NCBI RefSeq assembly: GCF_016862775.1
Contig: NZ_BONP01000031.1
Coordinates: forward strand, 1 to 40,668
DNA from: Cellulomonas phragmiteti
GTDB taxonomy: Bacteria; Actinomycetota; Actinomycetes; Actinomycetales; Cellulomonadaceae
DNA length: 40,668 bases
Direction of reading: 5' to 3'
Shown: piece after piece, positions 33,826-40,668 of the stretch
Layout: the number at the start of each line of letters is the position of its first letter
Numbering within the stretch: position 1 is the first letter of the stretch
Made by a program: the position numbers and the translations under genes
Notes under the pieces: model-generated
What the model was told of the DNA's origin: nothing
Seen by the model: the letters and a program-made list of their open reading frames with translations, nothing else
Database searches by the model: none

Positions 33826-35195
33826 CGCGGCACCCCCGCCCCGGCACGGCGCTGCGCACGGCGCGCGAGCACCCGCAGCGCCACCGCGGGCTCGTCGCGC
33901 CACGTCACCAGCTCCACGTCCTGGTCGACGAGCTCGGCCATCCGGTCCTCGCGCGTCAGCGTCATCATCCGCAGGGCCAGCCGCTCGCGGTCGTACAGCC
34001 CGGCGGCACGCACCCGCGGCAGCACGTCAACGGCCACGACCCGGTGCCCGGCGGTCCGCCACCGCGCGGCGACCTGCGCCGACTCCTCGTCGAGGAACGT
34101 GGAGAACACCACGACCAGGGCACCCGACGGCAGCCGCGGGGGCCGCAGCCGCGCGGCGGGCTCACCCTCCGGCGCGGTGAGCGCGAGCGCGTGACGGATC
34201 CGGTCGAGCTGCCGGCGTCCCCCGCCGGGCGGCACCGGGCGCCGTCGCACCCCCAGGTCGTCCAGCCCGACGCGGTCGCCGCGCTCGAGGTACGCGCGGG
34301 CCAGCGACGCGGCGGCCTGCCGCGCACGGTCCAGCGACGTGGCGTCCTGCGGGCGCGGTGCCACCGACCCCCGCCAGGTGCGCGGGTCCGGTCCCAGGTC
34401 GTCGCGGGAGTCGACGACGAGCACCACGACGGCCTCGGCCTGTGCGTGCTCACGCCGCACGTACAGCTCGGACAGGTCCGGCGAGCGGCGGGCGGTGACG
34501 CGCCAGTCGATGCGGCGCAGCCGGTCGCCGGGCACCCACGGGTGCACGTCGCGCAGCCCGCCGCCCTCGCCGGGACGGCGGGACTCGTGCGGTCCGGTCA
34601 GGCCGCGCAGCCGCTGCGGCAGCGGCAGGTCGAGCAGCGGCGTCGTCGACGGCAGCACGACGGTCGAGCGGGTGACCGCCGGGGTCGGCTCGGCCACGCT
34701 CGCGCCGTCGGGCCCGACGCCCTGCACGTCGGCCGCGGCGATCTCCTGCGGCCCGGTGCGCACGGTGCTCGCGACGACCGGCAGGCGACGGCCGCCGACG
34801 GCGCGGACGAGGACCTCGGCGCCCGCGCGGCCCTGCCGCGTCGTGGTGACGAGCCCCCAGCGCGCGGGTCCGTCGAGGACCAGCGTCGCGTGCAGCCGCC
34901 CGGCCCTGCTCGGGGCCCCCGGGTCGTCGTCGCCGGCCTCGAAGCGCGCCTGGACGGCCCCCGTCGGCCGCGCCCGCAGCGCCCGGACCGCCAGCACCAG
35001 CGGGGCGGCCCCCAGCACCGCGACGTCCGGGCGGGCGGCGAGCACGCCCAGCACGAGCAGGACGAGGCACGCGGCCGACGCGCACGTCGCCGCCAGCGCG
35101 GGCGTCCACGGCCCGGTCGCCGCCCCCGGGTCCTCCGCCGGGACGTCCGGCACCCACGTGGGCGGACGGGCCGGTGGCGCCTCCGGCAGGCTCAC
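33822..35195 (-). CDS. DUF58 (vWA-like) membrane protein
   Basis: A 457-aa protein with two N-terminal helices (about residues 33-70) and a cytoplasmic domain holding the DUF58 signature HPWVPGDRLRRIDWRVTARR (218-237) followed by a vWA-like fold with VVVLVVDSRDDLG (MIDAS-like). DUF58 proteins work with MoxR ATPases, probably as substrate adaptors in metal insertion or protein assembly. GTG at 35195 overlaps the MoxR stop. A second signature of the fold, LPSGALVVVFSTFLDEESAQ, lies near 365-385. Confidence 0.9.
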   Translation of the reverse strand: MSLPEAPPARPPTWVPDVPAEDPGAATGPWTPALAATCASAACLVLLVLGVLAARPDVAVLGAAPLVLAVRALRARPTGAVQARFEAGDDDPGAPSRAGRLHATLVLDGPARWGLVTTTRQGRAGAEVLVRAVGGRRLPVVASTVRTGPQEIAAADVQGVGPDGASVAEPTPAVTRSTVVLPSTTPLLDLPLPQRLRGLTGPHESRRPGEGGGLRDVHPWVPGDRLRRIDWRVTARRSPDLSELYVRREHAQAEAVVVLVVDSRDDLGPDPRTWRGSVAPRPQDATSLDRARQAAASLARAYLERGDRVGLDDLGVRRRPVPPGGGRRQLDRIRHALALTAPEGEPAARLRPPRLPSGALVVVFSTFLDEESAQVAARWRTAGHRVVAVDVLPRVRAAGLYDRERLALRMMTLTREDRMAELVDQDVELVTWRDEPAVALRVLARRAQRRAGAGVPR

Positions 35196-36214
35196 GCGCG
35201 CCGTGCCGTCGTCGGCCCGGCGACCTGCGCGAGCACCTCGGTCACGACGGCCTCGGGTGCCAGGCCGGCGGCCCACGCCTGCGGCGTCAGGGACAGCCGG
35301 TGCGCGAGCGCCGGGGCGGCGACGGCCTTCACGTCCTCCGGGGTCACGTAGTCGCGGCCGTCGAGCACCGCGAGCGCACGCGCCACCAGGACCAGGGCCT
35401 GCGACCCGCGCGGCGACGCCCCGACCTCCACCGCACGGTGCGCGCGCGTCGCGGCGGCGAGGTCCACGCAGTACGCGAGCACGTCGGCGTCGACCTCGAC
35501 GGCCTCGACGCCCGCCTGCATGGCGAGCAGCGTGGCCCCGTCGACGACCTGCCGCACCGACGCGCCCTCCTGCCGCCGGGCGAGGCGCCGGGTCAGCACG
35601 TCGACCTCGGCGGACCGCTCGGGGTACCCGACGGCCAGCCGCACCATGAACCGGTCGAGCTGCGCCTCCGGCAGCGGGTACGTGCCCTCGTACTCCACGG
35701 GGTTGGACGTCGCGACCACGTGGAACGGCGCGGGCAGCGGGTGCGTCGTCCCGTCGACGCTGACCTGGCGCTCGGCCATCGCCTCGAGCAGCGCCGACTG
35801 CGTCTTGGGGGCGGTGCGGTTGATCTCGTCGGCGAGCAGCAGTCCCGTGAACACCGGGCCGGGGCGGAACTCGAACTGCGAGGTCGCCGGGTCGAAGACG
35901 CTCGAGCCCGTGACGTCGGACGGCAGCAGGTCCGGCGTGCACTGGATGCGGCGGAAGTCCAGCCCCAGCGCGGTGGCCAGGCTGCGCGCGGCGAGCGTCT
36001 TGCCCAGGCCCGGGACGTCCTCGAACAGCACGTGCCCGCCGGCGAGCAGCGCGGCGAGCGCGATGCGCAGCGGCTCGGTCATGCCGACGACGGCGGTGGC
36101 GACCTCGTCGAGCACGGCGCGGCCGTCGCGGGCCACGTCCGCGACGGACGGGGCGGACGGGGCGGTCGCCGGGGTGGCGGTCGGCGCCGTGGTGGGCTCG
36201 GGCGTCGACGTCAT
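35192..36214 (-). CDS. MoxR-family AAA+ ATPase
   Basis: A 340-aa ATPase. Walker A is EDVPGLGKT (65-73), Walker B LLLADEINR (125-133), sensor 1 and the arginine-containing region ATSNPVEYEGTYPLPEAQLDRF (168-189). This is the standard MoxR length and motif set. The Thr/Ala/Pro-rich first 22 residues are probably flexible. ATG at 36214 with GAGGAG 6 bases upstream, its first bases overlapping the previous stop. It probably acts with DUF58 and the membrane proteins of the same operon. Confidence 0.93.
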   Translation of the reverse strand: MTSTPEPTTAPTATPATAPSAPSVADVARDGRAVLDEVATAVVGMTEPLRIALAALLAGGHVLFEDVPGLGKTLAARSLATALGLDFRRIQCTPDLLPSDVTGSSVFDPATSQFEFRPGPVFTGLLLADEINRTAPKTQSALLEAMAERQVSVDGTTHPLPAPFHVVATSNPVEYEGTYPLPEAQLDRFMVRLAVGYPERSAEVDVLTRRLARRQEGASVRQVVDGATLLAMQAGVEAVEVDADVLAYCVDLAAATRAHRAVEVGASPRGSQALVLVARALAVLDGRDYVTPEDVKAVAAPALAHRLSLTPQAWAAGLAPEAVVTEVLAQVAGPTTARRA

Positions 36215-36807
36215 CGGGGGCTCCTCGGGTGGGGGTCGGGGGCGGGGTGGGGGTCGGTGCCGGGGTGGGGCGTCGCCGGACGCGTGCGGGTGGGGCCGAG
36301 GCGTTCGAGGACGCCGAGGGTGTGCACGAGGTCGGGCAGAGTCGGCAGGGGGTGCTGCCGACGGGTGAGCGTGCCGTGGGCGCGCGCACCGATCAGCGCG
36401 GTGACCGCGTCGACCTGCTCGGGGTCGGTCAGGTCCAGGCCGTGGCGCGCGACGCGGCGTGCCGCGGCGGTGCGCAGGTGCCGCAGGGCCCGCTCGCCGG
36501 CGCGTCCGTCGCGGCCCGCCATCGACCACGCGAGGTCCTGCACCTCGCCGCGCGCACCGTCCCGGGCGTGGTGCGTGCGTCCCGCGGGGCGCGGCTCCGG
36601 CACGGCGTCGACGCGCAGCAGCACCGCGGCGAGCGTCCCGGTGGCGAGCGCCACCACGACCGCGGACCGCGGGACCATGCCCAGCGCGGCGGCGACCAGG
36701 CCGACGGCCGCCGCGATCACGACCGGGCGCCAGGCGGCCTGCCCCACCGTCCGCAGGACGGAGCGCACCGGACCCGCACGGCCCGGACGGGCCTGCCGGG
36801 CGCTCAC
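36211..36807 (-). CDS. Membrane-associated protein of the MoxR operon
   Basis: A 198-aa protein with two hydrophobic helices (PVVIAAAVGLVAAALGM and AVVVALATGTLAAVLL, about residues 29-65) and a cytoplasmic helical C-terminal part with LRTAAARRVARHGLDLTDPEQVDAVTALIG. It ends in a Pro/His-rich tail (PATPHPGTDPHPAPDPHP). Not recognised as a named family. GTG at 36807 overlaps the DUF4129 stop (GTGA) and its own stop overlaps the MoxR start, which fixes its place in the operon. Confidence 0.75.
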   Translation of the reverse strand: MSARQARPGRAGPVRSVLRTVGQAAWRPVVIAAAVGLVAAALGMVPRSAVVVALATGTLAAVLLRVDAVPEPRPAGRTHHARDGARGEVQDLAWSMAGRDGRAGERALRHLRTAAARRVARHGLDLTDPEQVDAVTALIGARAHGTLTRRQHPLPTLPDLVHTLGVLERLGPTRTRPATPHPGTDPHPAPDPHPRSPR

Positions 36808-37520
36808 GGGGCCGGCTCGCGCGGCACGAGCCCCTGCCCGACGACGCCCAGCAGGTCCCGCGCGCGTCGCACGTCGTCGACGGCCACCCCGTGCGTGCCG
36901 AACCGGGCCGCGAGGTACAGCCGCAGCAGCTCCCGTGTGGCCGCCGGGTCGGCACGGGTGGCGTCGAGGACCTGCACGGCGAACTCGCTGGCGGTCTGCG
37001 CGCGGTCGCGGACGACGCCCGTGCGGGCCGCGGCGGTCTCCACCGCGAGCCACGCGCCGATCACGGCGTCACCGGGCGGGACGTCGTCCTCGAGGGCCCG
37101 CGTCGCCTCCTGCACGCCCTCGCGCAGGACCGCCACGGCCGTGTCCCCGAGCTCCTCCCCCGCGTCGTCGCCCGGCGGGACGTCGTCCGCGTCGGGGTCG
37201 GGGCGGTCCCACCGCCAGCCGCGCGTCACGTAGCGCAGCAGCAGCGCGAGGGCGGTGAGCGCGGCGAGCACCACGAGGGCCTGCACGGCCCGCACGAGCC
37301 ACTGCGCCCACGCGGGGGTCGGCGGGGCCTCGCCCAGGTCCTGCGCCGCCGGGGCGGGCGTGCTCGTCGGCACGTCCGTGGCCACGGGCGGCGTCCATGT
37401 CGGCTCCACGCGCGGCCGCGCCTCGAGGGTCAGCGGACCGCTGAGCGCCGCGGCGAGGACCCCCACGACCACCAGCAGGGCGGCCAGGGCGGTGGCCACG
37501 CCGGTACGACGTGCGGGCAC
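36804..37520 (-). CDS. DUF4129-domain membrane protein
   Basis: A 238-aa protein with an N-terminal helix, an outer Pro/Thr-rich loop of about 50 residues, a second helix (LVRAVQALVVLAALTALALLL) and a C-terminal DUF4129 domain (AVIGAWLAVETAAARTGVVRDRAQTASEFAVQVLDA ... LLRLYLAARFGTHGV). DUF4129 is commonly found with MoxR/DUF58 genes. GTG at 37520 is preceded by GAGGAG 4 bases upstream. It is the first gene of the five-gene operon. Confidence 0.85.
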   Translation of the reverse strand: MPARRTGVATALAALLVVVGVLAAALSGPLTLEARPRVEPTWTPPVATDVPTSTPAPAAQDLGEAPPTPAWAQWLVRAVQALVVLAALTALALLLRYVTRGWRWDRPDPDADDVPPGDDAGEELGDTAVAVLREGVQEATRALEDDVPPGDAVIGAWLAVETAAARTGVVRDRAQTASEFAVQVLDATRADPAATRELLRLYLAARFGTHGVAVDDVRRARDLLGVVGQGLVPREPAP

Positions 37521-37601
37521 GGGTCTCCTCGGGTCGATCGGCGGCGATCGGGGCGGCGCCAGGCTATCGGGCGTCTCGCCGCGAACCTCCTCGCCGCGAA
37601 A

Positions 37602-37663
37602 CCGCGAGACCGGGCTCAGGTCGATCCTCGCGGCTGGTCAGTCACCTGATCCCGGTCTCGCGG
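37602..37663. repeat. Dispersed palindromic element, copy B
   Basis: Perfect 13-bp arms (37602-37614 with 37651-37663) extended inward by 5 more pairs after one mismatch, around a 24-base loop. Its left arm contains the same 18-mer as the element at 25576. Here it lies between the divergent DUF4129 operon and methyltransferase gene, so it is not a simple terminator. The direct repeat TCGCCGCGAA (37576-37585 and 37591-37600) precedes it. Confidence 0.7.
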
Positions 37664-37751
37664 ACGCCACAAACACCGCGGCCTGGCGCCTGGCGTCCGG
37701 CGCGGCGCCCGTTGCTAGCCTCGGCCCGGTGACCCGACCCCGCCGCACGTC

Positions 37752-38888
37752 GTGAGCGACGTCCTCGACAGCCTGCGGCGCCACCCCGACGTCGAGGCGC
37801 CCAACCTGTACGCCGTCGACGCGACGGACCGGCTGGTGCTCGACGAGGCCGCAGAGGCGCTCGCGGGCGCGACGGACGGGACCGTCGTGGTGATCGGGGA
37901 CCGGTACGGGGCGCTGACCCTGGGGGCGGTCGCCCGGCACGGCGTGACCGGGGTCCGCACGCACCAGGACCGGCTGACCGGGGAGCGGGCGCTGCACGCG
38001 AACGCCGCGCGCCTCGGGCTCGGCGGGTTCACGTCGCACGGTCTGACGCGCGAGCTGGTCGCCGGCGCGCGGCTCGTCCTGCTGCAGCTGCCGCGCGCGC
38101 TCGACGCCCTCGACGAGATCGCCGCCCTGGTCGCCGAGCACGCGGACCCGTCGGTCGTGGTCGTCGCCGGCGGGCGGGTCAAGCACATGACGACGGCGAT
38201 GAACGACGTCCTCGGGCGGCACCTCGCGGTGGTCGAGGCGCGGCTCGCACGGCAGAAGTCCCGGGTGCTCGTCGCGTCGGCGCCGCGGCCGGCGGGCGAG
38301 CGGCCGGCGGGCGAGCGGCCGGCGCGGCGGTGGCCCGAGCGGGCCGAGCACGACGGCCTGGTGGTGTGCGCGCACGGAGGGGCGTTCGCCGGGACGGGCG
38401 TCGACATCGGGACGCGCGCACTGCTGGCCCACCTCGACGGGGTGGCGACGACCGCGGGCACGGCAGTCGACCTAGGGTGCGGCACCGGGGTGCTGGCCGT
38501 CGCGCTCGCCCGGCTGCGCCCGGGCCTGGTGGTGACGGCGACCGACGAGTCGGCGGCGGCGGTCGCGTCGGCGCGCGCGACCGTCGATGCCAACGGCGTC
38601 GCCGACCGCGTCACCGTCACGCGCGCCGACGGCGCCGGCGACCTGCCGGACGCGAGCGTGGACGTCGTCGTGCTGAACCCGCCGTTCCACGTCGGCGCCG
38701 CCGTCGCACCCGCGGCCGCGCACGCGCTGTTCGCCGAGGCCGCGCGCGTGCTGCGGCCCGGCGGCGAGCTCTGGGCGGTGTGGAACTCGCACCTGCACTA
38801 CCGGCCGACGCTCGAGCAGGTGGTCGGGCCGACGCGGCAGGTGGGGCGGGACCCGAAGTTCACGGTGACGGTGTCGACGCGGCGGTGA
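37752..38888 (+). CDS. RsmC/RlmG-like rRNA guanine methyltransferase
   Basis: A 378-aa protein with the two-domain layout of RsmC/RlmG: an N-terminal degenerate methyltransferase-like half and a C-terminal catalytic half with the SAM motif DLGCGTG (240-246) and the N2-guanine motif NPPF (309-312). These enzymes methylate exocyclic N2 of guanine in 16S or 23S rRNA. The linker between halves holds a short in-frame duplication (PAGERPAGERPA, about residues 180-190). The GTG start at 37752 has no good ribosome binding site; TAGCCT at 37716-37721 could be a -10 for a very short leader. Confidence 0.85.
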   Translation: MSDVLDSLRRHPDVEAPNLYAVDATDRLVLDEAAEALAGATDGTVVVIGDRYGALTLGAVARHGVTGVRTHQDRLTGERALHANAARLGLGGFTSHGLTRELVAGARLVLLQLPRALDALDEIAALVAEHADPSVVVVAGGRVKHMTTAMNDVLGRHLAVVEARLARQKSRVLVASAPRPAGERPAGERPARRWPERAEHDGLVVCAHGGAFAGTGVDIGTRALLAHLDGVATTAGTAVDLGCGTGVLAVALARLRPGLVVTATDESAAAVASARATVDANGVADRVTVTRADGAGDLPDASVDVVVLNPPFHVGAAVAPAAAHALFAEAARVLRPGGELWAVWNSHLHYRPTLEQVVGPTRQVGRDPKFTVTVSTRR

Positions 38889-38910
38889 GCGGGGCGCGGG
38901 GTGCAGAGGG

Positions 38911-39531
38911 TCAGGGCCGACGCGTGCGGCCCTGCTCGCGGCGCAGCGCGACCACGACGACGAGCGGCCACAGCGCCTGCGCCCCGGCCACGAGCCGCTC
39001 GGTCAGGCCGGTCGCCGCTCCGCCATCGGGCGTCACGCCCTGGAGCTCCGCGACGAACAGCACGAGCAAGCCGGAGAGCACGGTGGCCGCGGTGAGTGCG
39101 ACCCGCCGGCTGAGGACGCCACGGCCGGCCGGCCGCCACGCCGCGGCCGGCCACAGCGCGAGCGCGACGAACCCGATCCCGGCGGCGATCCCGTGCGGGC
39201 GGGCGGACACGTCGACCGGCAGCGCCGCGACGGCGAGCGTCGCGACCCCGCCGAGCGCGTGCAGCGCCCGGGCGGCCCGCGGCAGCGGCCGCAGCCCGGC
39301 GGCCGTGACGACGTGCGCGACTCCCGTGAGCGCGAGTCCCGCGGTCATGACCCCCGGCGCGGTCGCGTCGGACGCCGCGAGCGCGCTGATCGTCTCGCGC
39401 ACCGGGTCGAACGCGTCCTGGAGCGCGGCGGCCACGGTCCAGCCGCCGATCATGCCGACGGGTGCGGCCACCGCGGACGCGAGCGCCCAGCCGGGGACGT
39501 GCGAACGGTCGGCGGCGCGGTCGCGGGGCAT
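38911..39531 (-). CDS. DUF998-family membrane protein
   Basis: A 206-aa protein with six hydrophobic helices. After the first helix it carries DPVRETISALAASDATAPGVMTAGLALTGVAHV, the usual DUF998 pattern, and ends with a basic RREQGRTRRP tail. Function of the family is unknown. ATG at 39531 is chosen because the family N-terminus follows; the ribosome binding site is weak. It is convergent with the methyltransferase gene, with only 22 bases between the stops. Confidence 0.82.
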   Translation of the reverse strand: MPRDRAADRSHVPGWALASAVAAPVGMIGGWTVAAALQDAFDPVRETISALAASDATAPGVMTAGLALTGVAHVVTAAGLRPLPRAARALHALGGVATLAVAALPVDVSARPHGIAAGIGFVALALWPAAAWRPAGRGVLSRRVALTAATVLSGLLVLFVAELQGVTPDGGAATGLTERLVAGAQALWPLVVVVALRREQGRTRRP

Positions 39532-39595
39532 GGTCCGGACGCTACGCAGGGCCGACGGGCCCCGCCGCCCGCGGCCGGGTGAACCAGCGCGCCGA

Positions 39596-40144
39596 TCAGC
39601 TGCCGGCGGGGCGAGCACCGGGCCCGTGGCCCGCCTCCCACGCGGCCGAGGCCGCACGCACGGTCGCCTCGAACATCTGCGGGTAGGTCGCGCGCAGGCC
39701 CTGCGCGGAGATGGCGAGCCCGTCGACACCGAGTGCCCGGTTCGCGCGGCGCGACGAGCGCGCGATGACCGTGAGGCTCAGGCGGTCCCACACCTCGTCC
39801 GGCACGCGCAGGACCATGACCTGCTGGCCCGAGTGCGTCCACGTCGAGATCTCCAGGACTTCGGACCACGGCACGACCTCGCGGGCGACCCGCAGGTCAC
39901 GGAAGCCCTCGGGGGAGATCGTCACGACGCGACCGCGGAGCCGGACGGCCCGCGCGACCCACAGGACCCCGCACCCGCCGAAGAACACGACACCGACCCA
40001 CCCGGTGACGGTCATCAGGACCCCGCCGTCGAGCACGACGAGCCAGGCCGAGGCGGCGGTCATGAGCACGCCCAGCAGCAGGAGGCGGGCGATGCCTGCC
40101 GGGGACGTGCTGAGCTCGACGGTCGACTGCTGGGGCGCGTTCAC
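39596..40144 (-). CDS. STM3941-like membrane protein with PH-type domain
   Basis: A 182-aa protein with two N-terminal helices (IARLLLLGVLMTAASAWLVVL and VLMTVTGWVGVVFFGGCGVLWVA, residues about 18-68) followed by a PH-like cytoplasmic domain: GRVVTISPEGFRDLRVAREVVPWSEVLEISTWTHSGQQVMVLRVP. This order matches small STM3941-type proteins of unknown function. GTG at 40144 has GGAG 7 bases upstream. An IS630-type element is inserted about 85 bp upstream of the start and may have replaced or changed the promoter. Confidence 0.75.
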   Translation of the reverse strand: MNAPQQSTVELSTSPAGIARLLLLGVLMTAASAWLVVLDGGVLMTVTGWVGVVFFGGCGVLWVARAVRLRGRVVTISPEGFRDLRVAREVVPWSEVLEISTWTHSGQQVMVLRVPDEVWDRLSLTVIARSSRRANRALGVDGLAISAQGLRATYPQMFEATVRAASAAWEAGHGPGARPAGS

Positions 40145-40228
40145 GCATCTTCTCCGGGTCCGGTCGGGTGCGGCGCCGAGACTAGCGGGCGATCGCCGCA
40201 TGCGCGGAAGGTCCCCGGCCACGGCCAC

Positions 40229-40668
40229 TAGTGTCGCGTGTCGTAAGTGCCTTTATGGTTTGGGTTCGAGACCATGTGGCATGGCGAACAGACCTGCTCC
40301 GGCGCTGACATTGCGTGCGGGCGATCGCGAGGAGCTCGAGCGGTGGCTGCGGGCATCGAGGATCGGTGCCGGCGCGGCGCGTCGAGCCCGGATCGTGCTG
40401 CTGGCCGCGGACGGGGAGGCGAACGCGCGGATCGCGCAGGTCGTGGGGGTCTCGGTCCCGACGGTGCTGCTGTGGCGTGGTCGCTACCTGGGCAAAGGGC
40501 TGGCCGGGCTGGTCGACCAGGCGCGCTCGGGCCGTCCGCGCACGACCGACCATGCCGCGATCGTGACGGCGACGTTGAAGCCGCCGCCGAAGAAGCTGGG
40601 CGTCACGCATTGGTCGAGTCGGTTGCTGGCCGACCGGCTCGGGGTCAGCTCGGCGACGGTCGCCCGTG
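40229..40668 (+). mobile_element. IS630-family insertion sequence, left part (runs off window)
   Basis: The element begins near the TA at 40229-40230, just before GTGTCGCGTGTCGTAAGTGCC. The placement of the end is a guess from the usual TA target of IS630 elements; the right end and inverted repeat are outside the window. The stretch has more A and T than its neighbours. Confidence 0.6.
40281..40668 (+). CDS. IS630-family transposase, N-terminal part
   Basis: The first 129 residues of a transposase, open to the right edge. They include the helix-turn-helix region ELERWLRASRIGAGAARRARIVLLAADGEANARIAQVVGVSVPTVLLWRGRYLGKGLAGLVDQARSGRP, characteristic of IS630 proteins, and a second HTH (SSRLLADRLGVSSATVAR). 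The DDE catalytic part is outside the window. ATG at 40281. Codons such as AAA, ACA and TTG are commoner than in neighbouring genes, consistent with a mobile origin. Confidence 0.9.
   Translation, partial: MANRPAPALTLRAGDREELERWLRASRIGAGAARRARIVLLAADGEANARIAQVVGVSVPTVLLWRGRYLGKGLAGLVDQARSGRPRTTDHAAIVTATLKPPPKKLGVTHWSSRLLADRLGVSSATVAR

Noticed and set aside
1..40668. tRNA, rRNA, riboswitch or replication origin
   Set aside because: No cloverleaf, rRNA core or known aptamer pattern could be recognised by eye; weak structured RNAs cannot be excluded without covariance searches.

Overview
The window is very GC-rich, densely coded DNA with many GTG and a few TTG starts and 4-base ATGA/GTGA gene overlaps. 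Together with LAxTG sorting signals, a separate-subunit branched-chain 2-oxoacid dehydrogenase, and MoxR/DUF58/DUF4129 and CopD-CtaG proteins, this points to an actinobacterium, most likely Cellulomonas or a near relative (inference from gene content and composition). No rRNA, tRNA or CRISPR was found. The long open frames on the opposite strands are GC-driven shadows.

Region by region. 1-1676 is the C-terminal end of a repetitive, sortase-anchored surface protein. 1751-11796 is a LacI-controlled sugar locus. An ABC importer (binding protein plus two permeases), an intracellular HSL-type esterase and a sucrose phosphorylase form one minus-strand operon. A LacI regulator is divergent from it. 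Beyond that lies a large secreted esterase with two copies of its Ig-hydrolase unit and a LAVTG sorting signal. The same operator core, GCTAAATCG-N3-TAGC, sits just downstream of the -10 region of both the importer promoter and the esterase promoter, which ties the genes into one regulon. The best reading is uptake and phosphorolysis of sucrose or an acylated sucrose/glucoside whose acyl groups are removed outside and inside the cell.

11878-17063 holds a NERD-nuclease/UvrD-type helicase followed by a small membrane protein, an MFS transporter, and a membrane-anchored NERD-like protein that lacks the usual lysine. 17120-19437 has a MATE exporter with a palindromic operator and a tiny stand-alone CBM48 protein. 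19438-25447 has a Tat-exported PhoX phosphatase and a copper block: a CopD-CtaG fusion, CopC, and an unknown membrane protein.

25691-30728 encodes a branched-chain 2-oxoacid dehydrogenase (E1 alpha, E1 beta, E2) behind a repeated CCTACG-type operator, and next to it a HisC/aromatic aminotransferase. A holin-like membrane protein follows (30804-31181). 31255-37520 is a tightly overlapping operon (DUF4129, membrane protein, MoxR, DUF58, membrane protein). It is followed by a WXG100-like small helical protein translationally coupled to an alpha/beta hydrolase. 37752-40144 has an RsmC/RlmG-like methyltransferase, a DUF998 membrane protein and an STM3941-like PH-domain membrane protein. The window ends inside an IS630-family insertion sequence.

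The most promising undescribed system is the LacI regulon that joins a double cell-surface esterase to a sucrose phosphorylase/ABC importer operon. Others worth following are the WXG100-hydrolase pair and several dispersed palindromes shared between distant promoters.
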